DNA of 64,000 nt. It comes from Lenisia limosa (taxonomy: Eukaryota > Breviatea). A model generated the notes under the pieces. It saw nothing but the letters and a program-made list of their open reading frames with translations, was not told where the DNA came from and ran no database searches. The DNA is taken from NCBI GenBank assembly GCA_001655205.1, contig LPNZ01009407.1:1-64000 (forward strand), read 5' to 3'. The translations under genes and the position numbers were made by a program. The first letter of the stretch is position 1; the number at the start of each line of letters is the position of its first letter. This document shows positions 1 through 12,382 of this stretch, piece after piece.

Positions 1-1188
1 GTATTTTTCCAAGAAAACTACTGTACAAGTGGAAAAATCCCGACTCAAGTGTTTTCCAATCGAATTCCCCCTCGTTTTTTTACTCCCAGGAAAAAAAAAC
101 TCGAGGTTTTCTTATGGAAAATTTATGAAACAAAAAGCCCAAATCAACTATGCCTGACAACACACGAGGGTTGAGACTACCAAAACAAACAAAATATAGG
201 GCAGGAGAATAAGGTATCATAACATAGTTTAGGACACACACGTATAGCATACCTCCCTTGTGCTTTAATACAGGTTCGCATTTCTTGGGTGGTGTTGGTG
301 GCTTCTTGGGTTCAGAAGATGATGGATGGTGCGGAGAAGATGACGATGGGGATGACGGCTCAACAGATGAGGGACCCGTCTCCGATGGTAAGGGAGATGA
401 GTCGCTGGATGATTCTAAAGGATGTCAACGTTTATTTTGCATCTGACCATAACAGCCCATGTCATCACGATTATATGATACTATATATTGAATATAAAAT
501 TCAAGATAATGCACATGAACATGAGGAACAAGGAAAGAATAGCGAAACAGGGTAGATTATGAGTCAATATCTGAGGCCCTCCGAAAAGAGATTTTTTTTT
601 TAATAGATCCTCCAGTAGATGATAGATAGATATGTACATATATATATATATATATATTATACTATATAGTATTTGATATAATATTGGAATCGAAGATACA
701 CCCTATCAATGAATTGTATATAGTTTTTAAAGAGGTAAAAAGAAGGTCAGTCTCTCAAGGGTAACCAAAAAGCAGCAGAGAACACACGAGAGCAACCCAC
801 CAAAAATAGACGAAGGAAATGAGGGGTCAGTGGAGTTGTATGGGACAGGGTTGTGATCTGTGTCCACAGTCTTCACCTAAATCTATGAAGATTGCAAAAA
901 AGATTGACAAGAGACTGATTGCTGAAAAGATTGAGATGTTCAGTTTGAAAGAGATTTTAGAGATCCCAGTTGAAGATCCCAAAAAGTTTCTAAACGATAC
1001 GTAGCGCAAACCTGTGAGAAGCTGAGGGTGACAAACCCAATGGCAATGATTAGAAGCGCCGCAATAGACAGCTTCAGAATCGGCAACTGCAGGATACCTG
1101 TTGTGTTTAAGTAATGTGGTGTGTTATATCCCATTATTTGAGTCACCTGAACCCAATTGTGATACCATTGTGATAAGATATCACTCAT
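1..1188 (-). CDS. Putative membrane protein, 3' part runs off the window
   Basis: I do not recognise this gene. The start is taken as the ATG at 1188, giving MSDILSQWYHNW. A clear hydrophobic stretch follows at about residues 35-58 (core LSIAALLIIAIGFVTLSF), consistent with a transmembrane helix. A second hydrophobic stretch (ISIFSAISLLSIFFAIF) lies at about 860-930 in another frame, so an intron must join them, but I could not place it with normal splice sites. Further 3', the block at about 258-428 is flanked by an acceptor and a GT donor and encodes a Ser/Pro/Lys-rich, probably disordered segment. It may be the tail of this protein or a separate gene. The start is head to head with the gene beginning at 1708. 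Confidence 0.35.
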
Positions 1189-1707
1189 TACAAACCTGCG
1201 GGAACTGTGGAAGACGCAACCATCGTTCTGGCAACCTCCCAGCGAAGGGATTTGCAAAGCTGTTAAGGGGCTCTATGGCTCTCCTTCCTTCCCTTAGTTT
1301 CTTTTCTTCAAATCCTATATATCCGACGGATAGGAGGCGAGAAGAAGAAGGCAAAGTGTGAGATTTAGTTTCGTACTTTCGTGATTGAGGGTACTCTTAT
1401 GTATTTTATTATTAAAAATGTACAAATAAGCTACAAATAAGTTGCTAAATCAAAGGATGTCGTCTCGTGTTTTATTCCAGATCCCTTCTCCGCCGCTGTA
1501 GGGGTGGGACGCTTTATGTTAATTTTGTTCGTATGTTGTCCGATTGTCCGGTTGTCCGTATGTTCTTTATCTATTAATAATTGAAGTAAAAAAGGGGAGG
1601 AAGGAAGAAGAAAAAGACGTAGCCAACGATTTATATAAAGGTATGGCATATGTTGCATTATATGGATTATTGCCAACTCTTGAACAACCCTCATTGGTTC
1701 AGTTACA
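1189..1707. other. Divergent intergenic region, about 520 bp
   Basis: The region separates two head-to-head starts. No convincing exon, RNA gene or repeat was seen. The open frames here lack coding character and matching splice sites, so this is probably 5' UTR and promoter sequence for both neighbours. Confidence 0.4.
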
Positions 1708-3466
1708 ATGGACATTTTCAAGGTCATATTTGTGTTCCTTGTTGGATACCTTCTGTAAGGGGTGGATAAGTACTTTGTGTACCCTAATAGTGGACAACCC
1801 TTCTTCCTTTCATTACATGCTGGAAGAAATTACTGGTTAATGAAACATTAATTTTGTGATTGTTTTTTATATTGATTATTGCCTTATTATAGCATTATAA
1901 ATATCGGTATTGGGAGTTGATAGATATATTATTGTAATGAGCACAATAACTGACGAGTGATGCGAAGGTGCGTATATCACAGCATTGTGACAATCAAATA
2001 TTCGATTTTATTTTAGTTCATTCACAATTTCTCAGGCGGTTCAGTGATACTCTTTATCCCCAGCTTTGGTCAACTTTGCGTTAATTGCTTCAGATCAGCA
2101 AGTGGTGTAGGGTCCTTCATTTTGGAGGGTATCATTGATCTTCCCGCTGCAAACCACTTGGTTGGGAGGGACACTCTATTCTCATGTAATTGTCATTCAA
2201 TGTTTTGATTGTTAAAAGCAGTTCGTGAGTCTTTAATAAATATCATATGATTGTTCATAGAGACACTAATGAGCATCCTGAGATAAGTTTGTGAAAGTTA
2301 ACACAATTCTTTTAATACCTGTGCTCATAACAGTAAAGTGTTGTCGAAATGAGAAATAGTAAAATAAGGTTGTATCTGGCNNNNNNNNNNNNNNNNNNNN
2401 NNNNNNNNNNNNNNNNNNNNNNNTAATCCGCCTAATCATTTGCCTTAGTGTATGATATGTAAACCTCACTATGCCTTCCTAGCATATTTGTGTTTTGTGG
2501 ATTCCCAGGGTGCATTTTGCCCGCGTTATGTTATTTTACCCCTTAGTTTGAAGTATTCCTGGGTATTGGTAGCCTCGTCATTCTGATGGCCTTTGTCATG
2601 TATCTTTTGTTCTGTGTCGCTGCTGAGGTCAGGGCGTGTGGAGCAAAATCATATATTCTAATGAAGGGGCTTTTAAGTGATATCAGTTATTTTTATCAAT
2701 TAGTAATCATGAAGAGTGTATTTGGGCACATCTAAACTAATGTTATTAATGAATGTGATTTTTCATTCTCATGCTTCGAATGAAGGGGCTTGAGTGAATA
2801 ACTTCCAGTGCGTTTGTAAAAAGCAAAAAATCAACTCCTAAAAACACGATAATTCTATGTTTTGGATAATCAATCCTGATTTTCTGGTTTTGGCTTTCTG
2901 GTGGAGTCATGTGGTTGTATACATTGCATTTGATGATATGCTGGTGGTTTTAATATAATTTGCGGATGTTAGGGAGGGAACCACTCAGTAGCCTGTTTAT
3001 CAGAAAGTGTATTATCCTCAAAAATAACACTTCATGCTAAAAGGGATATTGTGGTTTTTTGTTTCTTACTTTCCTATTGTACCCCCCCCCCCCNNNNNNN
3101 NNNNNNNNNNNNNNNNNNNNNNNNNNNNNNNNNNNNNNNNNNNNNNNNNNNNNNNNNNNNNNNNNNNNNNTTTAGGAGCATGCAAGGTCCAGCAAATATC
3201 CGTATCGAACAAGTGGTGACGAGCACTTACAACGAAGAGGGAGTTTATCATGAAACAGCAACAACAAAAAACAGAAATTGAGTGGTCAATACTGAGAATC
3301 ACTTTTACAAGCTAAGAACTAACTTGTGGATTGATATAACCGTTGTTTTTTCTTCAGTCTTCAGGGAAAATGTCAACAACTTCTTCGTTCAGATATTGTA
3401 CTGATGGGTGAGCTTGTTTTGAAAGCAATTCGGGAGAACAATTGGGATAAGGATTCAGTAAGCTAA
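1708..3466 (+). CDS. Putative type I membrane protein with signal peptide
   Basis: The first exon encodes a typical signal peptide, MDIFKVIFVFLVGYLL, and ends at a GT donor in phase 2. The exon after the acceptor at about 2093 joins in perfect phase and adds a short lumenal segment (GSFILEGIIDLPAANHLVG). At about 2551-2630 a strongly hydrophobic exon (GIGSLVILMAFVMYLLFCVA) gives one transmembrane helix. After the 3094-3170 gap come two short open blocks: one around 3171-3280 (IEQVVTSTYNEEGVYHE), and one around 3357-3466 (KCQQLLRSDIVLMGELVLK) ending in TAA just before an AATAAA. Signal peptide, short ectodomain, one helix and a cytosolic tail fit a type I membrane protein. No family was recognised, and the order and joining of the last exons are uncertain because of two gaps. 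Confidence 0.4.
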
Positions 3467-3489
3467 AATTTGGTCATTATTCCGGCTCC

Positions 3490-3512
3490 AATAAAGAATA
3501 AAATCCTTTATT
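3490..3512. terminator. Overlapping poly(A) signals of convergent genes
   Basis: AATAAA reads on the + strand at 3490-3495 and, about a dozen bases on, the same hexamer reads on the - strand at 3507-3512. The first follows the stop of the membrane protein gene at 3466. The second lies where RAD1 transcription should end. The block appears to serve both convergent transcripts. Confidence 0.45.
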
Positions 3513-5644
3513 ACCCCCCCCCCCTTATTTTTGTATTGCTTTGGGGCAAAATCCAGAAGAAACATGAATAAGATAGTGTAGATATCATATTAAAAGTATT
3601 CACGTGCAACAGAATACAGCCCTTACCGTGGGTTTGGGTTTGGGACTGAGATTGAGTCTGTTGGGTTACCAGATTGTCGGGATTGTCTAAGTCTTCCTCA
3701 TCTCCGTGCTCAGGGTTGATCGTCCATCGCCAAAATGTGACTATATTGTCAAACACAATGGGACACGTCCCAGATCCATTAGAATCAAAAAGGACAAAGG
3801 AAATAGTTTTAAGGGAGTTAAAGAGGAACTGTTGGTCCAATTTTCTCTTAACCCACTCACTTTTCTCATTAGAGATGAGTCGTACTTCCGCAATTAATTT
3901 ACCAAGTCCATCTATTTTCACTATAGTGTGTTAGTTTAGGAACCACAGAAAAGAAGGAAATGAAAGGACCATCCAAGATACGGTCACAAGCCCCCACGCC
4001 CAACTAACATGAAACATGGGTAGATTTGATCATACACCTGATGAGCGGTGCAATATTCTCAAATCGGTACCTAATGAAATAAAAATTAAAAATTTGATAG
4101 TAATAAAACTTGCGGAATTGGATGAATTAGCCGAAAAAACGTCAATTTAGAAATAAGTAGTCAATAGAAATGCAATTTCAGTAAGACAAAACTATAAGTT
4201 GCATCATCAGAAAACCAACTCTATTGAACCGCATTTGGGACAGTCAAAGTGCGAAAAGAAAGGAAGCTTGCCAGGAAGTTCAAACTAAAACAGTAAAAAC
4301 TATATCATTTCCAGCCTTCTCGAATATCAATCATAGGAAGCTCTCTCCACCCCTAACCATTCTTTCGCCAAGATCGCCCTCCACTACAAAAACAATCCGT
4401 GGGTCTGACTCGTGCTCAACTGGAGTATACACCTGAATCTTCAGCGACGGTCCAAAGCTCTCCAGCTCTTTTAGTTGATAGTGCAGAATGTGCGGCTGAA
4501 TTGTAAGCTGCATATACTTATCGAAAAAAAGTATTAGGAGCAAAATGGGGAAATTTTTGGATATCATATCTAAATGTGTGTGGGAGTTTTATTATGAATA
4601 TGAGTAATTATTTTCCTCCGTCAAGTTCCATGGGGTTGGAATATCGTTTATTGGCCAGAAAGAAACGTGTTGAAATCAAGTTATATCTTATAATATTAGA
4701 GATTTTCATCAGCCAACTTAAAATTCTCGAGAGGAAAAAAAAAGTCTGCATACCATGTCACAGATTGCTTTGAAAAAGAGCCCATCCGCACTGAACTCGA
4801 CAGGGTATTCTTCCACAATATACATAAAGGTGCACTCGGCCAACACGCCGTCGTTATTCAATCTGCTTCATAAGTGCTGGGAGGATACCATTTAAACAAC
4901 ACATTAACACCAACCAAGTGATTTAAAGCAACATAAAAATAAGGTAGGTACCAGTTTTCCAGCCTACAATAAGAACATTTGCTGTTCAGCGTCAGCAATT
5001 GCCAAAGTCACTCCAAATTCTGCTTCTCTGAAACGTATCAAGATCAAAACCAACTTTTTTCAAAGACCTTTTGGCTTTCATCTCAGAATCAAACTTAATG
5101 GATTCATATTCCAATCCGTAGTATAATAATTCAGTTAAGACAGTTGAACCTCAACGGATTGGAAGTTCACCCCCCCCCCCCCNNNNNNNNNNNNNNNNNN
5201 NNNNNNNNNNNNNNNNNNNNNNNNNNNNNNNNNNNNNNNNNNATAATGAAGGATATCTAAAGAATAAATCATCTTCTTTTATCAATAACCAAATATTTCA
5301 TCCCTCTGACATGAACAGATTCTCCATTCTCCTCTGCCAGGTCAAATTGCTCAAAGCTCTTGTCTGTCAGAAATAGACTTCCTGAAAAATTTCATAAAAG
5401 AAAAGTACAAGAGCCGCGCGACACCAGACAAAATATCATTTACATACCTGAGAAAGAGTTACATTCTTGTACAATGATCTTGATTCCACTTTTTGAAACG
5501 TTGAATAGTGCATTCTCAAAAGTAAAAAATGATGTGTCTTACGATTTGTAGTCCACGTTTATGGATAAGACCTTGAATTTGTGTGGTGAAATGCTTTCCA
5601 TCATTGATGGTTGCTTTGAAGGTCAGTCCTTCTTCCATCACCAT
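3511..5644 (-). CDS. RAD1: RAD1-like subunit of the 9-1-1 checkpoint clamp
   Basis: RAD1, with RAD9 and HUS1, forms a PCNA-like ring loaded at damaged or stalled DNA in the nucleus to activate ATR signalling. Spliced exons follow RAD1 in order. The start gives MVMEEGLTFKATINDGKHF. Next comes a block with NALFNVSKSGIKIIVQEC, matching the RAD1 ATKNGIKVTVE strand. The following block has TDKSFEQFDL. A later exon, LNNDGVLAECTF, matches the EEGGVVTVCKI region, and KIDGLGKLIAEVRLI matches the late RTDNRGFLSLQ strand. The intron after the first exon is only 28 nt. The 5183-5242 gap removes part of the N-terminal half. Relative to animal RAD1, extra residues precede the last strand and a Gln/Ser/Thr-rich tail follows. 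The last coding exon is unclear: it may splice at 3627 or read on to the TAA at 3511. The start is head to head with the Dispatched-like gene. Confidence 0.8.
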
Positions 5645-6174
5645 TGCTGGCTGTTTGTGAAGAAGATGGGAACGCGAATGAAAAGATGTGAGAACGTGGT
5701 TTCCGTTTTTGGGTGTTTTACCTGTGATGTGCTATATAAATAACTATTTTAAATCATATAATATAGAGGAAGAAATTCAAGAGGGAGGAAACGCGCTGGA
5801 AACAGGCAAAACAGGCCCACATTAAAGGAGCCGTTTAGTAATATTAACCGACTCATTACTTGTTTATGGCCCTCCCCCGAACCACCCCCCACAGCCATCG
5901 GCTTATTATCAGAACAAAATAAGCTCTTACATCATTATACATACACAGAGAAGAGAAGAAGCTGGTTTGCCATGATCTTGGGAAATCCAAAAGCTGTATT
6001 GTTGGTAAACTTGGTAATCCAATGTTTGGTGATGCCAACAAACCCATTTGCATTCAGCCGCTTTTGGTTTCCTTTCTATTTAAGAATGGCTTCCATTATG
6101 CCGTCCATTAACCGCTTTAATTTTCATTGGTATCTTCCGTCTTCTCTTTGCGCCAGTTTCCACCAGCCTTTATC
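5645..6174. other. Divergent intergenic region, 530 bp
   Basis: This is the space between the starts of the RAD1 and Dispatched-like genes. It contains AT-rich sequence and short unsupported open frames. I see no additional gene, RNA or repeat. Confidence 0.4.
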
Positions 6175-9100
6175 ATGTCATCATCTGCACCAAACAAGGT
6201 AGGTTCTGATTATATTTCCTTGAGCTTTGATCCAATTTGGATGCCATCTCCCTGCGATGTTCTAATTGTAATCAGGGTGACAATGATGCAGGATTTCAGC
6301 CAGCCATCAAGGATGAGCCATACTCTCCACCGCCAAGTGATACAAAACCATTTAAGGTTGGCGGGCATTTTGGGGAATACAATCGGAGGTGGTGAGTGTA
6401 TGCAGTCTTCTGTTTGGTGTCAGCTCTGAAATATTTCAGCCACTTCTCGTCACACGACTGCTTGTTGCCTCGCCCTGCTTGGTCATCATCCTGGTTGTCA
6501 TGATTCTTGCGGGACTCTTCTATGGAGGCTTTGTCGCTCATGAGTTCCAAATGGTTTCATTGGGGTAGGCGTATGTTTCTTAGTTGATAACTTGTCATGC
6601 TGAACTTGATTAACATTAATAATGCGTTTTTTTTTTTTTTAATATGTTTTCAACTTCTCTGACCAGTAGTAATTTCTACGCTCGTGACAAGACTGAAGGC
6701 CAAAACTGGGACGCCCTAACTGAGGCAGCTTTTACCGGCTTTGGCACCGAATACGCCGATTTCTCTCAGGTGGGTGCTTTGAGATTTGAGATGAAGCAAA
6801 TCCTTTAATCAAGAAATAATAATATTCCTCTCCCCAATGATGCTTTGATTATCTATGACCTGTCTATGACTTCCTATTTCAAGAAAGGATGATGATTTTC
6901 TTTCACCATTTAGGCTGCTGAGGGTTTTGTGACCCTCTTCATCCACCGCGAAGACGAGAATCTTCTCACACCACGTTACCTCTGCGCCTTCAAGGAGTTT
7001 GAGTACATGTTCGAGACTTACGATTCCGAAACCACAACAAAGTAGGCAGGTGTGGTTTTCTTTAAGTGTGTTGTATAGGCATAAGTACCGCGTTATTTGC
7101 TTAAACACTCTTGTATTAATACAATAACTCGCTTCAGATATACCCCTAAGAAGAAGCTCACCCCTTCTGGAGAATTGTACAGAGAGGGTGACGTTGAATA
7201 TGAACTTGATGGAAAGGTGGGTATCTGCATTTTCCCTGATCTTTGGTATTGTGTTTGCCCTTGCGATACAACATCTCATACCCCCAGTTTACAACATGGT
7301 GCCTTCGTGAAGATGATGGCAGTTGTGAGGCTCCCTTATCTACTGGACCCCTCTTTGAGAAGTATTTTGTGATGGATACCACTGTCTCTCCCGCTGCATG
7401 CTCTATGATGGACCAAAATGGTGGGTTATCTTGCTGTTGAATATCTCTTTAAACACCTTTTATTAAGTGACTATTCAGGAGACCCTGCCACTCAGTTGTT
7501 TGTTGACTCTATTCTCAAAGATCACGCTTTCAACTCTTCGGTTTACCCCTTTCCCTCTGAATTCACCAAGGAAAGCCTTTCAGGTGAGCCAAAAGTTGTG
7601 GTGAATATTTATCAAGGGTTTTATAGTATGACTATAAATGATCAAACATCAAAATACGTGTGATAGTTTTACTAAATCTTCAGCTTCTGCCACTCGAAAC
7701 TATATCACAATTGGAGGACCTCTTCCAGGTTATCGCAACATCATGGATGACAATGAAGGTTGGTGAATCCTTTTCAAGGACTTTCGCTTTTTCATTGTTG
7801 TGATAATTCACATTTTTTTACTTGTTGGCATTTTGCTCTTTAATTGGATTAGATCAAGCTGCGATTTACAGTGGGTATCTCAAAGACTATGTCAATCCGT
7901 ATGATGACTGGAATGATAAATGGGGTGATGAAATTGAAAGCATTCTCCTTGGCGGAGGTGTATCTGATGCTATCATTGATCGAGTAAGCCGTCCCCCCTG
8001 CTTTTCTCATATTACCAGGTTGTGATGAACGATATAGTTGTTGCATTTGGTGGAGCTATCGCAACCGTCTTTATTATTCTTTCTTGGCAAACCAAGGTAG
8101 GACATTGTTACCCCCTTCACTATGACTTACCTTTTAGTCCTTCTTCTTGAGTACCGTTGGCATTACGCATATCCTTCTCTCTTTCCCCTCTGCCTGGTTC
8201 TTCTACCGCGTCGGATTTGGCATCGAAAATATGACGATTTTCAACGCTCTTGTAAGTTATCACGTACCATTCATTCACATCTGACAAATTAGGCCCTTTT
8301 CATATGCCTTGCTATTGGCGCTGACGACGTTCTTGTCTTTACGGATGCTTGGAAGCAAGGGCCTGTCTCAGATGGTAGGGAGATTCAATCACGATTTTAG
8401 TTGTCAATATTGCGTGGAAGACTTTGGCGAGAAGCATTGATTTGTCCTTTCTCGTGTATCTAGTTTCTTACCTTATTGCCTCTACCATTGTGTTTTCTGA
8501 CCGAACAGGTAAAGAAGGACTTCTCCGTCGTATGGACTATGCCTTCCGCAGAGCTAGTACGGCCATGCTCATCACGTCATTTACAACTGCCTTTGCCTTC
8601 TTTGGTAGGGGTCTTATCCAATGTAATCTCATCTATTTCGAAACACTGCTTTAATACCACGCTCAACATATCACCATCATCTTACCACCACGACGTCATA
8701 ACCATGTTCACTTCTCAGCTACCGCCATTTCCGAGATTCCCTCTATCCGAGTACTTGGAATCTTCTCTGCCCTCTGCGTTATCATGAACTACCTCCTTGT
8801 TATCACGTGGTACCCTGCGTGGATCCTCCTCTGGCACAAATGGTTTGCGTTTGTTCGACTTTTTGCTTCTCATTTTGAGTTTTCGAATTTTGTGGTGATA
8901 GCTAATATCACAAATGGAATAGTTAAATTAACTCTACAGGAGGTGCTCAGTCCGATGCTGTTGCTGCATGTCATACGCTGGAGACAGGGCCGTTTATGAG
9001 TACAATCAAGCTAAATCCCTTCAACTTCAGACCAATGAAAATCAGGAGTATGAATTGGAACAGAAGTATGGAGGGTTGTCTTCTGTATCTCAGTATCCCA

Positions 9101-11923
9101 AATGTATTTTGTGGGAGGCGTGTTTTTCAAATGTTTTCATTCATCATTTATTGTTTAGACAAGATGTCGAAAGTGGCCAGCCGAGCCTCACTCCCCCAGG
9201 TACGCCTTGTATGCTTTGGGTTTTTTACCTGTTATTTGGAGTGATGAGAGGTTGACCAGCTATTTTATTTTAAAATTTTATTACCCTTTCGGTCGTCACC
9301 TTTTAGGGACAGCAGACCCTGTTGAGCGGGATGCACTGGAAGAAGCTGCACCACCCCTGAGAGTATGTCCAAGATTTTACTATGTATTTTCATTTTCTTA
9401 GGAGCCGGTCCGTTTTTTCGAGAAGTTCTACTTCCACATCTACACTCCTTTCATTAACAAGGTTTGATATAACCAAAGGGCCAGTGAATTATGATTTTTC
9501 TTACTCCTTTAGCATGGTTTGAAGCTGATAATTACCATGGTGTGTGTGACCATTTGTTTCGCTTATTTCGCCATACAATTACAAGCTATGCAAGAGTTTC
9601 CTACTTTCTTCCCCAAAGGTACGAACACAAATTGAGTTTTGCACGTAAAAATCACCCCCTCCTTACACCCAAGCCCACGATTTCTTCTGTTATATTATAG
9701 ATTTCTATATGGAGCGCCTTGAGAACTACGTTGCCACGGAGTTTCCTGTTACGGATGAAGACCCTATTGGCGTTGGTGGACAGAATTGTCACTTGAATTT
9801 GTTTTGATGGAAGGCTAATCTGATCCTTTAGATCAAGTTCTACCACGCCTTTGGAATTGAGGGAATCGACCGCTCTGGCATTGACCAAACAGATGAGCTC
9901 AGAAAGGGAGAAACAGGTTCGTTTTCTGGCTTTAATTTTCATCAGATATAATTGTATTCTCTCTTAACTTTTCCAGTCTTCTTTGACAACTTCGATGTTA
10001 CATCAGAAGAAGCACAGCAGTTCATTTTTGACACCTGTCTCCTTGCAAGAGACATTGAAGTATCAAGTGGTAAAAAGGTGTGATTTTTGAGGAATACCAA
10101 TACAAATTTTAGTTCCCAGATCTTTGTCTCATTATTTAGGCCGTGTTAAACGAAGGTGTTGCCTGCATAATGGATGTTCTTCGTTGCCATGCTTTGAATG
10201 ACACAACAATCGGCACGTTCCCTATTCCTCAAAACAAAGTGAGTGTTGCTATTTCCTCAACTAGATGTCTAACATTTTCAGTTTAACGACAAGTTATTTG
10301 AAGTTCTCAAATCTGACACTCCTATCACCTGTCCTGGTTCTTTGGGATTCCCTATGCGCGGCTCTTTCTTCAAAGAAATGGCACCTGTTTGAGGGATGTA
10401 ATATATTCTTCTCCATATTATTACTAAGTTTCTGATAACTACTGAATGAAGTTATGGGGATACTCATCAAAATGTTTGTTTTCCTTTTCCTTCGTCAGTA
10501 TTGTTGTTGCTTTACCTTTTAGCTCGAAAAGTTGGATGATGGATCATATTCCCTCAAGTACACTTTCCTGACGTACAACAGCACAATGTCAAGCAAACCA
10601 AAGTAAGATGAAAAGGCGTGATTTACAATGTCACTTGTGTTTGCGTTATGGTTTAATTGTACAGTTTTGATGAAATGGTCGCTCACACTGAACTATGGGC
10701 TGATTTCGCCTCAGGTCAAGATGAAAAGGCACCCAAATCTCTGAAAGTATGATTTCACCATTTTGTGTGTTATCAATGCCATACGAATATCTTTGATCGC
10801 ACAGAATGGCTTTGTATCTTCAGTCCCCCATTGGGTTGTTGAAGTTTCGAACATTCTTGTCAGCGGCGCCTTGATTGGAGTAGTCTCATCCCTCATCCTG
10901 GCATCTGTCATTATCCTAATAGCTACGAAGGTATGAAAACGTTTTAAGATTGTTTGAGCTCATTTTATGCCAAATCGTCATTGCGTCCTTCATTCATACT
11001 TTAGAATGTCATTTTGACGAGTCTTGCCATTGTCTCAATTGTTCAAGTGAGTTCAGAGCTTTGAGATGACCTGACATCATAATCCTGATTCTAGTGTAAC
11101 CTATTTAGGTGGTGATTGTTGTCATCGGAATCATTATTCTTTTTGGCTGGGATCTAGGCATCAGCGAAAGTGTTTCTATCACAGTTGTAAGCTGGATAAT
11201 TTTAATATTGCTGCTTTAGCAAACTCTTTGATATTTTGCTTCTTTTGTAATTATAAACGCAAGTAACTTATTGCCTCAGCTTGTTGGACTTGCGATCGAT
11301 GCCATTATGCATTTCTGCGTTTCATTCCACGAGTCTGAGCAACCAACAAGGTTCCTCAAAACGAAGCAAGCCACGACAGAACTGGGAGTTTCAGGTATGT
11401 ACAGTTTCATTTTGAGATGGAATAAGGGGTTGTTTTCCTACGATGGTCAAGTGTATCCATCTTGTATTTTACCAAAACTGCACTTCTCACAGCATAATAA
11501 GTATAGTAAAAGGAGAATATTGGGTGAATTTTATCTGCTCATTTTAGCTCAAGTCTGCCTTTCCCCTCGGATTTACCAAATCAGTTGTTGGAGGCGCCAT
11601 CACAACCCTTGCATCCTCGTTATTCCTTTGGCCTGCAACACTATTGGCGGTCAAGATCTTCGGAATGATTCTCTTCTTCATTATCCTAACCGCATTCGTC
11701 TATTCACATTGTGGGTCTGGTCTGGGGTATTGACTAAGGCATGACTATGAATATTCCATCTTGATAAGGATTCTTTTGTTGTTAATATAGAGTAATTATC
11801 AGCTGCTAACAAGTTATAAGAATTATCTTTAACCCTGCTGCAGGCATGTTCCTCCCGCTTTTGGTACTTGTCGGGCCTGAGGGCACTTCTGGAGATATCC
11901 GTTTCTTCTTCAAAAAGAAGTGA
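6175..11923 (+). CDS. Dispatched-like RND-family membrane transporter
   Basis: About 33 small exons read through in frame from ATG at 6175 to TGA at 11921. The protein has the duplicated RND/Patched plan: helix 1 (CLVIILVVMILAGLFYGG), a large ectodomain, a sterol-sensing-like helix bundle, a second ectodomain and a second bundle. The fourth-helix motif IGADDVLVFTDAWKQ (about 8310-8360) is the Dispatched signature, and the equivalent helix of the second half carries GLAIDAIMHFCVSFHE (about 11287). These acidic residues are the ion-coupling positions of RND transporters. In animals Dispatched exports lipid-modified Hedgehog; protist substrates are unknown and no ligand gene is visible here. A cytosolic segment after the first bundle has a cysteine cluster (RCSVRCCCC). 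One intron in the first bundle (about 8374-8508) was chosen because skipping it restores the family sequence RRMDYAFRRASTAM in the right context. Confidence 0.88.
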
Positions 11924-12382
11924 TCTTCTTTTTGTTCATTTGTTATTCATATCATCTTGTTTTAGCTATGGTCGGTTTTGAACTGTTTTGCTCGTTTTAA
12001 GTACTTGTGTTATATTATTCTCAGTTTATTGTATTTTGGGTGTTTTGAAGTTATTGAGATGTAATTTCGTTTTGAAAATGAGTGTATTTTCATGAGTTCG
12101 TTATACGCCTGTATCTAGCAACTCTTTGGCAGCTCTTATTAAACTCTTATCACATGATATCAACATTAGTGTTACTAGTGCAGCATTTTAACATTCTATT
12201 ATATTTATTATTTTCATCCATCATTTTCCAGCTCAACTCGAAAGACTTTGGTCGAATGACCCCCCACTAAATATTTCTATTGGTTTTAGAAACTGTTGTG
12301 CCAGCTGGTATGTTCCTATTGTTCTCAAGCTGGCTAGGAAGTTATCAATTTTATTAATCTATTCTTATAGTAAAGAGGGACA
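11924..12382. other. Intergenic region between tandem genes
   Basis: AT-rich sequence lies between the stop of the Dispatched-like gene and the start of the phosphogluconolactonase gene. It probably holds the 3' UTR of the first and the promoter of the second. No gene or repeat was seen. Confidence 0.4.

Noticed and set aside
637-660. (TA)n run as a replication origin
   Set aside because: Simple AT repeats occur at several places in the window and nothing else supports origin function.
990-1015. 22-nt intron joining the two hydrophobic stretches of the first gene
   Set aside because: It is shorter than any supported intron here and leads to an early stop in the resulting frame.
8424-8508. 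Open hydrophobic frame (LSFLVYLVSYLIASTIVF) as an extra helix of the Dispatched-like protein
   Set aside because: Family members have no helix here, and skipping it as an intron gives a direct match across the junction.
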